From the NCBI GenBank assembly GCA_940337035.1, contig CALNHX010002816.1:62001-126000 (forward strand): 64,000 nucleotides of DNA, written 5' to 3'. Position 1 is the stretch's first letter; each line of letters starts with the position of its first letter. The notes beneath the pieces are model-generated. The model did no database searches. It saw nothing but the letters and a program-made list of their open reading frames with translations, and was not told the origin of the DNA. Origin of the DNA: Agriotes lineatus (taxonomy: Eukaryota > Arthropoda > Insecta > Coleoptera > Elateridae). This document shows positions 1 to 12,429 of the stretch, in pieces. The position numbers and the translations under genes are program-made.

Positions 1-3000
1 TCTCGAATGCAGGTTATGTATTCTTACAAGGCACACACTCTAAAATTACATTCAGCTACACAGGGTGTATACGTAACTTCAAACTATCGCTCTATTAACA
101 GTAGATATCGAAATATATAAGACAGCAATACTGTCGATTCCCCTTGTAGATCAAAGAAAGTTGTTGCATATATTCAATGTAACATTATATGATTACTAAA
201 TAATAGTTCTGCATATATCCTTTTGGGCGGTAGAGGAAGTACATTGTTGGTTTTAAGCTGGAATTGTTACGTACTGCAGTTCTCACACGAGTTGCAATAA
301 TGGAAGATACACATTGAAACTACAATGAGCTACGTCGGTCGTTGTCTGTTTATAACTGGCAATTGCATGTAAAAGCATTGGAACTTGCAGAGAATCTTAT
401 TTGTAGGCCGCTAAGTAAAAGAAAAGATCGCCTGAGCTTCGTACTACTATAGTGTAAATTAAGAAGGAAGGATTTATTTTTGATAATTATTTTCCTGTGT
501 AATCTAATTAGTTTCTTTAAAAATATTTTTGTAAAATCAGTATTTTCTTAAATTAAGTAATTGCATGTCACATAATAGCCTTTTCATCATGCTGACACAA
601 TATTTATAATTACCTAAAAATTAACCAGTTGAACTTTATCGAGAAGTCGTGGCCCATGCTAAATTGCTTAAGTTGAATTTCCACAATTAAGTTTTACTTT
701 TTGTAATTATCGCAAATATTATTTAAAGTTTCGAATGGAACCCAAAGGAATGTTGTTATAAAAGCCCATTTTGAAGTCCATTTAGCGTGAAACACAACTA
801 AATATCTTAAAATGCAGCAGGCTTTCTACATTCGATTAGTTGCCTAGACTTGGGAGGAACTAAACGGATTCGACAAGCTAAATATGCAAACGCTTAAAAA
901 CCTACAAATAAAATATTGCGCGAGCCAAACCCATTCGCAAGGTGACATAACTTCTGAAACTGGGTTTTCGAGATGCTATGTAACTGACCTTTGCCTATAG
1001 GTAATTGATTGCTACTTCTCGAATTGAGAACAGGTTAAAAACATCAAGCAGTGTATTTAGCGATTTGGAACAATTACAAATTGTGTGTGTAACAAAAAGT
1101 TTTAAGAAATTGCACTACTTTGCACGTTTCTTTCAGCTATGAAACAAACACGCCCAAAAATTCAGATAAAGGTCAAACACTTCATTAGCTACCAGAAAGT
1201 AACCCACTCGAGAGAAATTCTGCTAATAATAACTGTAATTCTGTTATTTATCGATCACCTTTCTTAGGTATCGATACAGACGTTAAATGCCACGACATCA
1301 CTGCAGCAGTAATGGTATGACATACTCACATAATTCCTCAGTTTTTTAGAACTTAATTATACTTTGCTATGTAACTGCCACTAACTTCTAATAGTTTTAG
1401 CGTCCTAGATCAACTTTCACAGGCGTCTTAAGGTAGGTCATGGTAATATGATACCTAAAGAACTATGAACATGTAATTGAATTATATTTTCGAATTTTAA
1501 CTTCTTTATTAGAAAATGAAGAAATAAAACGTAATAAATTTTAGTTTGTTTAAGTCATTTATTATATACCGCCCGTACTATTTAATTCGCTGCTTTTCTC
1601 GGCTAAGTCACTTAAGGAATATTCATTTATGCATGTGTGATTTGCCGTCAATTTTAAATGTGTTTTATGTGCCTACAACAAAATATTGCACGCCATAGTT
1701 AATTAATATTTCTCTAGTTAATTTTATCAAATATCAATTTAATATCTGTTCTAATTTTTGACATATCTTAAACGGCAAATAATTTTCTCATCGCTATAAT
1801 TTGTTAAGGACTGGAGAACAGTATACGTGCATATAGTAACCTTTTATTAGTATTACATTCAATATCTAAAATAATTGCGGCAAAAAACGAGACACCGAAC
1901 ATGTAGAGAATAATCGCCACAAAATTGCCTTTTACTTACTTATACTCGTATATGACAACACAATTCACAAATTGCGTGTCTGCTGCTATTTGAAGACTTG
2001 GAGAAACAATGATTTTGTATTCATCACACGACGTACTTCGGCAGGAAAGCGTGTCGCAGTAAAACTATTGTGCCCACTTTCAGTGTAAGAACATCGATTC
2101 GGAAGTAACCGAAAATAACCCAAAGTCAATAGAACTAATATTAACTCTTCCGTTCTAAATATCAGTAGAAATCGCTATGATAACACCTAAGAACTCGCAG
2201 AAAAAGATATTAGGAAACAAAAAATACAGTTCAGAGGTCTCTCCCAGCTGGGGCTATCTGGTAAATGATAAAAACAACGCGTATGTTAATTAATGGTCAA
2301 ATGAGACGAATTCAGAAAAATTCCACTAATGTCAAACTGGCATATGCTATGAGTTCACGTAAATCCGGGAAGCTACTTTCGCTTACATCCGCATAGCTTC
2401 ATTTCTGCATAAAATCCCAATTCCGTAGTCCAGTAACCCTTAAAACCCGTAGCCTTGGACTTACTCATTGCACGTTTCGCCAGACTGGTTTTTATGTAGT
2501 TTTGAGGCCAGCCGGAGGCCTGTGGCTTATACCGGTTGTAATTTCTCCTAAAACTCGATTAAATGGAAATTATGCTCAGCGAGCTGCAATTCCACTACTC
2601 AGTGAGAAGCTCACAGTTAACTACGATACAAGAATTGTGCGCTGGTGTAGTTCCACCATGTCTCTACAAAAATGAAGTAGTTACTGTACGCTATATGTAA
2701 AGTCTGAAAGAACTACTGAGTGACATAGCTAGTCGGCAATCAATTAACTCGTTTTGCTCTTTTCAAAATACCCCTTGAGCAAACCACTATAATCTTCCAA
2801 ATCAATATACAGACATTCTAAATACACTCAGGTCTTCTTCATGTAGTCTACAACGAAGTCCACGTACTTGGCTATCGATGTTTCAGCTTCATAATCCCCT
2901 CCATACTTTGACCTTCTAACCATGAAGTCACCCCAGTTTATAAGCTGTCTGAAATGCGTTCGATAAAGGTGAGATTTCAATTTCCCGAGAACAGACACAA

Positions 3001-3166
3001 CTCTGAGGATACGAGATTTCGTAGTCCAGTTCAGCCGCTTCTAATGTCGCTGCAACGCAGTTATGCGACGACGCATTGTCGTACTCACAGTCATCCATGG
3101 CGTTTAATCTTTATTTGGTCCCACACTTAGGTCAGAAGTGCGACCAAACCGCGAGCATTACTGTAC
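1..3166. other. No gene recognised
   Basis: AT-rich, low-complexity non-coding DNA. All six frames are broken by frequent stops, and I see no transposon ends, tRNA or long tandem repeats. It could be intergenic or intronic. Confidence 0.6.
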
Positions 3167-3400
3167 ACTTGCTTTCAAAACTTTCGCGTACACATTCAAA
3201 ATCAAGTAACAACGATTTTGCAAAATTTTAGCTGTGTAAACGGGTAATTTTGAGATTAGGTTAAAAATGACATTGACAGCATGTACTCTGTCAGTCGAGG
3301 CATTTTAACTTTTCAAAAATTTAAATGTCAGAGTTGATTAATTACAACCCTGATTTAATACAGGGAAAAATAGGTGTACGCGAAAGTTTTGAAAGCAAGT
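3167..3400. repeat. Inverted repeat with 27-bp perfect arms (possible MITE)
   Basis: A perfect 27-bp inverted pair occupies 3167-3193 and 3374-3400; both arms contain CTTTCAAAACTTTCGCGTAC or its complement. Weaker inverted similarity continues outward on each side (GTCAGA...GACC-like sequence), so the element may run from about 3130 to 3440. The 180-bp interior is AT-rich and non-coding. No target duplication was recognised, so the class is open; a foldback or MITE is the simplest reading. Confidence 0.6.
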
Positions 3401-4588
3401 CTACCTGCCGATGGTTTCGGTCTGAACTTCTTGGGAGGCATAGAATTGAAATGCTGCCGCTCTATGCTGGCTTTTTGGTGGCATGATTCTATTTGTGCAA
3501 GAGTGTTAGCATTTGAGGCACCCATCGGTTGGAGATCTTATTCAGCAAAATATTATGCAGTATCGATCTAACAGTAATTTGTCTATTTTCCAGAACTAAC
3601 TTCTCCACTTTGGCGACAGTTTCAGAGTTCTGTGCCATTGTAGGTTTCCCACCCCTTGTACAGTTTTAGAGTATGTCTTTGTCACGCTTCAACTCGTTTG
3701 CTGTCGAATTTGCAAAATGCGTCAAATGCCACTCTGGAGATAGGCGGTTTCGACAGGCTGATATTATTTATTATAAATTATAAAAGCAGTAGGTTAAAAA
3801 AAAGCATAACCCTTACCTGGACATTTTCTGGTGCAGTAAAGAAATAGAAATATTATCACACGAGAAAAAGTCTTATACGGAGGTAAAGATAAAACGAAAG
3901 CTATGAGACAGCATAATTACAAAATTGTTAAAATGCAGTAGGACAAAAAGCACAACGAAAATATTTGGGAGACTTACACTATACTGGGAAACTTACAAAA
4001 TTCTGAAAAAAATATGCCAACAGTGTTGCAGGAAAACGTTTCAATCAAAATAAATGCTATATAAAAGCGAGAAGAACGAAATGTAATCTATCCAAGATAA
4101 ACATACAATCGTTAAACTATAATGTGAGGATAATAGCCTGCCACAACGTCAGAAGAGATAATAGCAATTATTCAAAGAATATTTTATTGCGAAAAAATAA
4201 TAAACGAAACTGCAAACTATATAATCGCTACATTACTGAAGAAGAGAGACAGTTTAATATCGGCAACTAAGGACGAACGCTCCTTAACTACTGTACACGT
4301 AATAACAAAATCAAGACAGTATTTGGAACCTTTATTATTCGTGCTTTTTCTTTGAGTATTTTCTCACACTACAAACATTTAAATAAATTAAATTCCGAAT
4401 GTTTTGCAGAAAAATCTATCTCCGTTTTCATTGAAAAAAAAAGTAATATATTAAAAATTAACAATTAAAGCTTAGTTGTTACAGCTGTCGCAGTAAATTG
4501 GTTCTCAGGCAACGAGAAGACAGAGTAGAGAACGAAATTCTATGGAAAAAAAATATAGTTACACATCTGTTACCAAAATGCCTTTACA
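3401..4588. other. No gene recognised
   Basis: AT-rich non-coding sequence; short chance reading frames only. Confidence 0.55.
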
Positions 4589-4596
4589 GTAAATAC

Positions 4597-5224
4597 TAGG
4601 GATGTCGTACCCGGTCTAAAATCAAACCCGGGTACCCGAAAGCAGTACCCGGGTACCCCCGGGTACCCGAAATATATAACAAAAATTTTAGTGTACATCT
4701 GAACATTTGAAGTAACTACAAATTGCTTTCTTTTACGTCGCGAATTTTTAATTGAACTAAATTGAAATAGTACCTACTCGCCAATTCAAACTGCAAGTCG
4801 TCTGTTATTCGTAAATATTTTCACACTTCCAAGTGCTATCAAATTCAAGTACTTGACTTTTTGTCCGAAATTGGTAGCAGCATCAATCAACATCACACAG
4901 AGGAAGTTTATGTTACTTCATCCCATTCTGACGCGATTTACTGGTACTACTGACAGGTTCAATATTTCCGTGAAGCGGATTTATTGCCTTATACGAAACA
5001 AGAAACATTATGTGGTATGTGATCACCCCACCCCATTCTTGTTATTATTGCATGGTTATGTTTTTATAGCGCTTATCCCTATTGTTTTTATCATTTTCTC
5101 CGAAAAAGGCTGACTTCCTGGAAATTTCATAATTTACTAGTCGGGTACCCGGGTCCTGAAAATATACCCGGGTCGACTATTACCCGGGTCGGCCCGGGTA
5201 CCCGGGTACCCGCCGACATCCCTA
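4597..5224. mobile_element. Non-autonomous hAT element (MITE) with GGGTACCC-rich subterminal arrays
   Basis: The 628-bp element starts TAGGGATGTCG and ends with the complement, CGACATCCCTA. An exact 8-bp target duplication, gtaaatac, lies at 4589-4596 and 5225-5232. An 8-bp TSD with short TIRs is the hAT signature. Both subterminal regions (about 4603-4672 and 5141-5214) carry repeated GGGTACCCG-type palindromes; in hAT elements such motifs usually bind transposase. The AT-rich centre contains an 86-codon open frame that resembles nothing I know, so I treat the element as non-coding. Confidence 0.9.
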
Positions 5225-5232
5225 GTAAATAC

Positions 5233-6890
5233 GTAAAACTAATTCCAAATAAAGTGATTTCCGTTGTCTATTCCTTTGGAATTTGGTTTCTCAGACTTTC
5301 CAGAAAATGAATGAGCAATCAATGATGTCGACATTCTTGGAGGTATTACAAATTCCGTGAGTAGCTTACAAAATTTCTGACAGAAATATTGCAGAAGATC
5401 GTAACATGAATAGAAGAAAAAAATCAGGAAGGCCAAAAACACTTGCAAAACTTATATCTGTAAAATTATAGATGAAACTATTAGGGCGCTAAGGCAATAA
5501 GCTCTGTGCAGAGGATAACAAGCTCTTAAATACAGAAATATCAAAGAAAAAGACAACAATGCGCTTACTGGGATATAAGGAAATAGCATTATTAGCAAGA
5601 ACGCAAAGGTATGACTTCCAATACCATAGAACATAAATGTATTGTCATCCCAAGTTTGGGCGACCTAATTAATTATGCTGTGAAATATCGTTTGCTACAG
5701 TGCACATGATTAAAGTTGAGAATTAATTATTTGCCTTGCTGAATAACAGATACCCATTATGCCTCAGAATTTATTTTAATAACTGCCTGAAGCATTAATA
5801 AATGATTTATTATAGGCACACAGCGAAGTTTACACAAGCAAGCAACTTCATGAGACCTGTATTTTATACATAAGCAACTAAGGGCTCAAAAAAACATATA
5901 ACACATAACATCAGTGCAGTTTCGTGGATTCATGGAAGCACATTATTTCAATACAATTAGTGTTGAATACGAGAAAGCTTTGTTTTAATTATTAGCCCTT
6001 GCAATTCAATTCTTGCCAGTTTGATATGATTGTAGAGCTCAACAATTACAATAAAATATTTCGCGAGTTTAAATGAGCACGTCACACAATAAACACGTTA
6101 ACCTTTTTCACTCTTCGCCACTAGTTGATGACCCGCTGAAAACTGGAACCGTGCGCCGCTGGTTGATGCACACGCTGCAAAAATGCCCGCTGTTGAAACT
6201 AGCCGGGACGTCAAATCCTTGTAAAAATCTACTTAAATTGCTCGAAAACAGAACAAACTGGCCATAAAACTTGGATATTAAACACCACAAACAATTAACA
6301 ACGGTTTATTTTCACGTAAGTGACAGATTGACGAACAAAATTAGAATATGACAAAACAAACCAGTTAACTTAAAATTTGGACTCGCTACGAACCAAGGTT
6401 TGACGTTGAATTGAATTGAAAAAGTCCTGGAAAATTCCGAGCGGGGTTTACTTGTACTCTCGGAAAACAAAAAAACCTACCACCACAAATTGGTTTAAAT
6501 TTACATAAGTATTTTAATAATTGTACACCGATATGTGAACGTTAATAAACAAAAGCCTATCGCAATTTGGGAAAATGCATCAATTAATTGCATAAAATCC
6601 TTCAATCTATTCGTGAAACTAAATGCACCACTGTTTTTAGTGTATTTCGAACTACAAAAGTTCCAAATTTTGCAACTGTCCGCACTCGTGTTATGTCAAC
6701 AGTTTCTAGCTCTGCTCCAGGCTAAAATCCACATGTAATACCGGAAAAGTGTTCCTACACCTATGTGTGTGTTATCTACAAGGGAGCAATTTCACCCACG
6801 AAGTTTGTACAAACGGCCCAATGTGATCCTGCGCTTCAAACTAAAGAGACCACCCGCTCTGACAGTGTACGAAGACCCTAAGACTGTCCA
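5233..6890. other. No gene recognised
   Basis: AT-rich non-coding DNA with a more GC-rich patch at about 6100-6230 that has overlapping short frames on both strands. I could not assign any of it. Confidence 0.5.
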
Positions 6891-7160
6891 TTAACACCTC
6901 CTTCTGGTATGTCCCTGGCCTGCAGCTTGCACGGGGCCCTTCGTGTAGTATATGTACTGCCCGATTTGATTTGTCACAGCTCCGCATCCCTGGTATGTGA
7001 ACTCGTAGTATTCAATTTTCTGTGTTTCTAGGCTCCCAATTAAGAGCCCACAGCCTGTTGCTTGGATGTTGGCATCAACTTTCACAATTGTGGCCCCCAA
7101 ATTTTGAGTTGTCGTCCGATCTTGGCCCAGCGAACCTCGGATCAGCTCTGTGTTCAGCCT
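6891..7160 (-). CDS. Candidate exon or gene fragment, unknown protein
   Basis: This minus-strand block of 89 sense codons ends in TAA at 6891-6893. Upstream it opens directly after an in-frame TAG at 7161-7163, which also provides an AG that could act as a splice acceptor. GC content is clearly above the surroundings. The translation has balanced composition with Tyr, Gly, Gln and two Cys and includes the stretch EYYEFTYQGCG. I recognise no family, and no signal peptide or membrane segment is seen. It could be the terminal exon of a host gene, a captured gene fragment or chance. No partner exon could be linked. Confidence 0.25.
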   Translation of the reverse strand, partial: RLNTELIRGSLGQDRTTTQNLGATIVKVDANIQATGCGLLIGSLETQKIEYYEFTYQGCGAVTNQIGQYIYYTKGPVQAAGQGHTRRRC

Positions 7161-10100
7161 CTAGCGGACAGTGACGTCCCCATCGGTTATCCAGCGCTCT
7201 GAGTGTACCCTTTCTGATGTTGTAACCAGGTTTTATGTACTTACTAAACCGTAGTTATACCGTGTGTATAGTTTTTTATCGGCGCAAATCGCACAAAACT
7301 TTATCCAAATGTGTTATTTTGTGCTCTCTAGAACTAACATAAATTGCCTTATTCGTCTTGCTGGCTCTTTGTGTGACAAAAATGGGATTCTCAGGAGTAT
7401 TATAGCTTGGTATTGCTAAATATAACCTCAAATTTCTCCGGAAACCATGAAAATGCCTTCGAAACGGAATTGATGTTAGGTGGGGTGCAATTTAAATGAT
7501 TTTGTCTAAAATTTGTTTATGCTTTTTTATTGTACTTGTCAAATAAACTTTGTTAGATGCTTCCTTTAATTACAAACATGTTTAAAACGCACAAGCGAAT
7601 ATCACAGCAATATATATGTAAAATGTTTTATATAACGTTAATATAAGTTAAATTAAAAATGATTATTATATCAGCCGCATGCCAAAAGGCAAGTTGCTTC
7701 AAATAAAAACAGACATATCTACTGGTACCAGGAATATAAAAATATAGATAAAAAATGTCTTTCTAGTATTTAACTTGCTTCTTTCCTAACGCAAGATCGA
7801 AGAAGTAAAAGTAGTAAAAGAGACATAACCGGGTGAAATCATGACATATTCTGTTTTTCAAAAGGTTTCGCAACTGATGCTTTTTTGTACATTTGATACT
7901 AAATTTTATTTATTAGATTTCTCAACCTGAATTATTTGGTTTCGAATTTTAGCATAAAGAAAATGAGACAAAGTTTTAAGTAAAACTACAATTTTATATG
8001 CTCTTGGCCATTATTTAAAAAATCGACGGAATACATTTAAATACAGATCTACATATTGTCAACATATTTAAACTCTATTTTTCAAGAATGTAAGTGCTTA
8101 AACTAGTACTACTTTGTCAGGCCACAATTTATTTATATACCTTTTATCATCTGTTATATATTTAGTAAACTACGTACGAATATCTCAGATCTAACATTGT
8201 AAAGTTTTTGCCTGTTTTCTAATCTTGTAAAGATCCGAAAGTGCGTTTTTTTCTGGTGTCACACACTGCTACTGTGAACTTAGCAATTTTAAACGTCGTC
8301 GTGTATTTCAGGTTGTGTGTAGAGTTTCTGGCAATGTTTAAATTCGCGATTAGCCATCATTTGATTCGACAACTTTCCTTATGCAGCTTCAGGGAGGGGC
8401 TATTTTCAGGTTTGCAGCTATTCTTTGGAAATTCTTAAGTCCTAATTTACTTTTCAAAACGTTTTTTTTTGTTTCTTTTGTTAACGCTTGGCGAGCATGT
8501 GTAAACCGAAAAAACTTTGAGAATCTACTACAGAATAGGTGATATTAGTCTGTTAAATTACTGCACCTATGTGATTAATTCAGAATTTGCTAGTATGTTA
8601 GAAGCAAAGCACCTATTGGCCGCCCAAAATATCAGGTATGAAATTACTATCTCTACTCTCACGTGTTCTAACATTTGATTCACTCTTTTTCCTTCAGCGT
8701 TCTACTTTCGAGTTACGTCCATCACGTAGGTTACCTATTTTAAATTGTGATTTTGACTATAACTGTTTTGAGCTGGTAAGCCACCATCACTTGTTAGAGC
8801 CTGTTACTACTTCGCTGAATCTATTCCGAACGCTCTTATCTAATCAGATAGCTTGTGCTTGCTATGGTAGCCAGTACACTATTTTTCGCGAAATCTTATA
8901 TAACTTTTTATATTATAATTATTTGCGTGTAAAATATTCATATACGGTTGTATTTAGCTAAGGTTTTTCAAATTTACAACAATATCTTCGAGAATTCTTT
9001 ATTCGCGTTTAGTTCATTTATTTTTATTAAAGCCTTGAGACATGAATCTATATATGGCTTACTCTTTTATTCTAACCTATCGATATGTTTATGTTCTTAA
9101 AATAAAGATTGTGGACGAGACCCACTTTAGTTTAGGTTGTCGGTTCGACTATACCCGGTATTCTTGACGCCCTTATTTTTTTTATCATAACTCAGGTTGC
9201 AGGTCGTGATTATAACAAAGTGCATTATTATATTTCTGTATTTATACAACTGTACTGAAAAGCAGGTGCAACTAAAAAACACTCATTGCATATACTAATT
9301 TAAAAATAAAAGCCCCTGAAGTCATCGCTTTCTGTTAGATAAAGTCAGAAGCTTCTTGTCTTAAGATCTTATCTTTCCAAACCTGCTGATTTTAATTATT
9401 ACCTTATTGCATAATGGGTTAGCACAAAAAGTGTTTCGGGTAAGTTAAATGAACTTACTAGTTTACAATAGCGTTCGTTAACCACAACTTTGACCGCGCG
9501 CCAGTACCTTAACACTGCAAAAAAATCGACAACGAAAATAAATATTCCAAGTTAATTAATTTTTCACAAGAAACCGACACATTTTATTACAAGGTTTAAT
9601 AAATAGCTCGCTTTTAACAAAGCTCCAAGCCACGAAAGTTAATCTGTGTGGATGTATGGAATGCAGCAAAATAATGTTAGTTATAAAATTTAAAAAGCTA
9701 CTGTTTGACACCGCTTAAAACGTTGTGAAGACCGAAAAAACTCGTGACAGGTTGAAATTAATGAAAAGCATTAATCGTCCAGGTACGTTGCCCCGAAAAT
9801 TAAAGATGTTCGCATGCAAAGACAGGACCGCCCAGCTCTAAGGGTGGTTGACATGGAAGGAGTTGTAAGTTTTATACAATTACTACAGGAATTAAATAAA
9901 CAATGTCCTAGGTTGTTTGATTACAATAATACTTATATTATAAACTCCTACTCGGCCGGAAAACTCAGTTTCAGGTTGCTCAACTTTTGGAGTCGTTCAA
10001 CTCTTCGCGTATAAAAACCATCACTTTGTTTTCCCTTTCTGCATAATTCAAGCAGGGCCGCTGGTTTTTTGCTTGACCGGTAATCGACTACATCGCTCTT

Positions 10101-12046
10101 CCTGTAAGATTTTTGCAGCTTTTACAGTTTTCGTTGGCTTTTACAAGATTTTTTGTCGAATTTTTATTATATTCAGCCGTTTTGTAAGTTTGCAATTTTA
10201 ACATAGATTTTATTGTAATATTCACATTCTACACAGTGTCTAAAAAGTAGGGAAAATGCTATATATCTCAATAAGTAATTTTTTTTTAAATTTAAGTCTT
10301 GTAGTAAGGTATTTAGTTTTGCTAGTTTTGCAATGGCTAGTAGTTAGTTATTTTTAAGGAAAATGGCAACAGTTAACACCGATACGCTGCTCATTTCGTA
10401 GAGATTTTCGTCTCTCTTCAATGATTCGAAACAATAGTACACTTACTTAATTAAATTTCAGAAAATTATGAAACAGCACCAATTATTTTAACAGTCGCTA
10501 CTAATCTAGACACCTCAAAGAATCTAGAAATTGTCAAAGGAATTACAAACTTCGTTCTGTGTTCTCTTCCTTTCTCCATGTCCTAGCATCTAAAGTGCCA
10601 TAATTTTTAGATGGATGAAACATTCTAAATTGTTTACTCTAAAAGCGTATTTTACTAATGCAAAACTAAATTGCGTAAATTAAATGAGTAACTTTTTATC
10701 TTAAGGTCAGTTATCTATATTAACATTTCTAAGGCGAAAATAAAGTATTTTTACAGTCTGAAACCGATTAAAACAACGCCGCTTGCTGATATAAAGCCTT
10801 TCATCAAGGAAAGGACTTTGCCTGAATTTATTTGGGTGGATCGAAACTTCCTTAATTCCTAAAAATGCCTGAAAAAGGCGCTGTTAATTTCCAGTTTAAC
10901 ACACAGTTAATAACATGTTAACTACAGCTAAAATATCAACATAATCTACTAATTCTGTTAAAACTATTGTTTACCCATGAAATAAAACAATTAATTGAAA
11001 TTATGCGGACACATAATTACAATATAAAAACTAGTTCACAACATGTGCCAGTTCAACTGTTTGTACACAGAATCAGGTTTGGTGTCGGCTTATTCGGTCA
11101 CGTTGCAATACTTTAAGGAAGCTTTATGCAGACAGCGGAATTATAATACTATCATTAGGTCAGATTTCATATACATTGTTTACCGCCAATATATTTTATG
11201 CAAACTTCGTGTTTTATGCCTATACCAATAATAGGTTATCAGTTCAAAAACAGCAGACACGACACACATTCAATTATATATAAGGACTTGTAATTATTTA
11301 ATACTTCTATACTCTGAAGTGTATTCATTTGTGACCAGACACAGGCTACAATTGTCTTAAGGGTTATTTAGGCCTGGCTACTCCAGTCACATCTTATCTC
11401 AAAATCTTTCATCACCTTTCATCAAGTGTAAACCCCTTTAGTAAACAACCTGGTTCTATAATTACACAATTTGTATTCCGAAGTGCGTCCTGAACGAGTT
11501 CAAGAAATAATCATCTACACAAATCGAAGGCTTGCATAAATTCAAAGAGTATCGCGGGCAAATTCCAACTACGTGGCGTTAGTTAGTCAAGATACAAGAT
11601 CTTCCAGAACAACGCAGTGCAGATGCACTTATGCTTATTGCCATCTAACCTGGATGATGACACCATGCTGGTACATACTCTTCGTAGAATGACGCAAACT
11701 ACAGCTTACAATTTTTAATTAAATAAGCTATGTAGGATGCTCGTTTACTAAAACAAGGCAAAAAGAGCGCTTAAACAATTCGCTGAAGGTGATCTTGATA
11801 CCTTAATTTAGTTATAATTCACTGATAAATATGGGGGTCATGCACAACTCAAAACAGAGTAGATGACTTAAATGATAAAAAGTAGCTGAATATATCGAGG
11901 AGCATTATTAGGCCAATGCTTTCCACATTTGGGGTTCCGCCCAAGCCAGCGGAAAAGTGCATTCATGTGGGATGAGGTGTGTAGGGTACACTAAGTCCTA
12001 ATGCACCCTGAGTAAATAGTGGACTGTACAAAAACTTTTAAAATAC
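7161..12046. other. No gene recognised
   Basis: Nearly 5 kb of AT-rich DNA without recognisable coding, RNA or transposon features. The longest frame, at 8638-8961 (107 codons), is Phe/Leu/Tyr-rich, as expected from translated AT-rich sequence. Confidence 0.5.
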
Positions 12047-12370
12047 TTTATTTTACCAAAAATAACAGTAACTCGTTGCCGACATAAACAGGTCGTCCGC
12101 CATGTTAGCGTCACTTCCGGTCTCGGTCTTGTAGTGTCTATTGCGCGCACTCCGACTAGACAGTTCTACTTTTTCCACAGAGATGGCGCACCTAGTAACT
12201 AAAAACTGAATTAGCAACCCAATTATCGCCGCATACGGAACAAGGTGCGACGGACCTACATATAGCAGGCGATGGTAGCAAAGAGCGCGCAGAGGCAAAT
12301 CCGAAATAATTCGAAGGTGAAGTATCATATAGGACAGAACTATATCAAATGATGGGATACAAAAAGACAC
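12047..12370 (-). promoter_or_regulatory. Promoter-like patch with ETS-type site and ATGGCGG start
   Basis: On the minus strand, CCGGAAGTG (12112-12120) matches the ETS/GABP core. Nine bases later comes AACATGGCGGAC (ATG at 12103-12101), which resembles the YY1-type initiator seen at many metazoan housekeeping genes. The ATG opens a frame of only 16 residues that ends at 12053, overlapping the start of an AATAAA-like signal (12047-12052). The upstream 250 bp is GC-richer than the background and holds several CpGs. It may be a real 5' end, a processed-gene remnant or coincidence. No downstream exon was identified. Confidence 0.25.
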
Positions 12371-12429
12371 TTCGGGAGACGCCCACTAGTCCCGTTTTGT
12401 TAATCCGACAATGACAAAACACCAACTTG

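Noticed and set aside
1..3000. Hidden host exons in the first 3 kb
   Set aside because: I looked for GC-shifted open stretches with splice sites and found none I could defend.
4853..5113. 86-residue gene in the first hAT MITE
   Set aside because: Short, hydrophobic, no resemblance to a transposase; the element is non-autonomous.
8638..8961. 107-residue plus-strand gene
   Set aside because: Phe/Leu/Tyr-rich composition typical of translated AT-rich DNA; no motif, no context.
12053..12370. 105-residue minus-strand gene
   Set aside because: Needs a non-ATG start and reads through a promoter-like patch; the better-supported reading is the short ATGGCGG frame.
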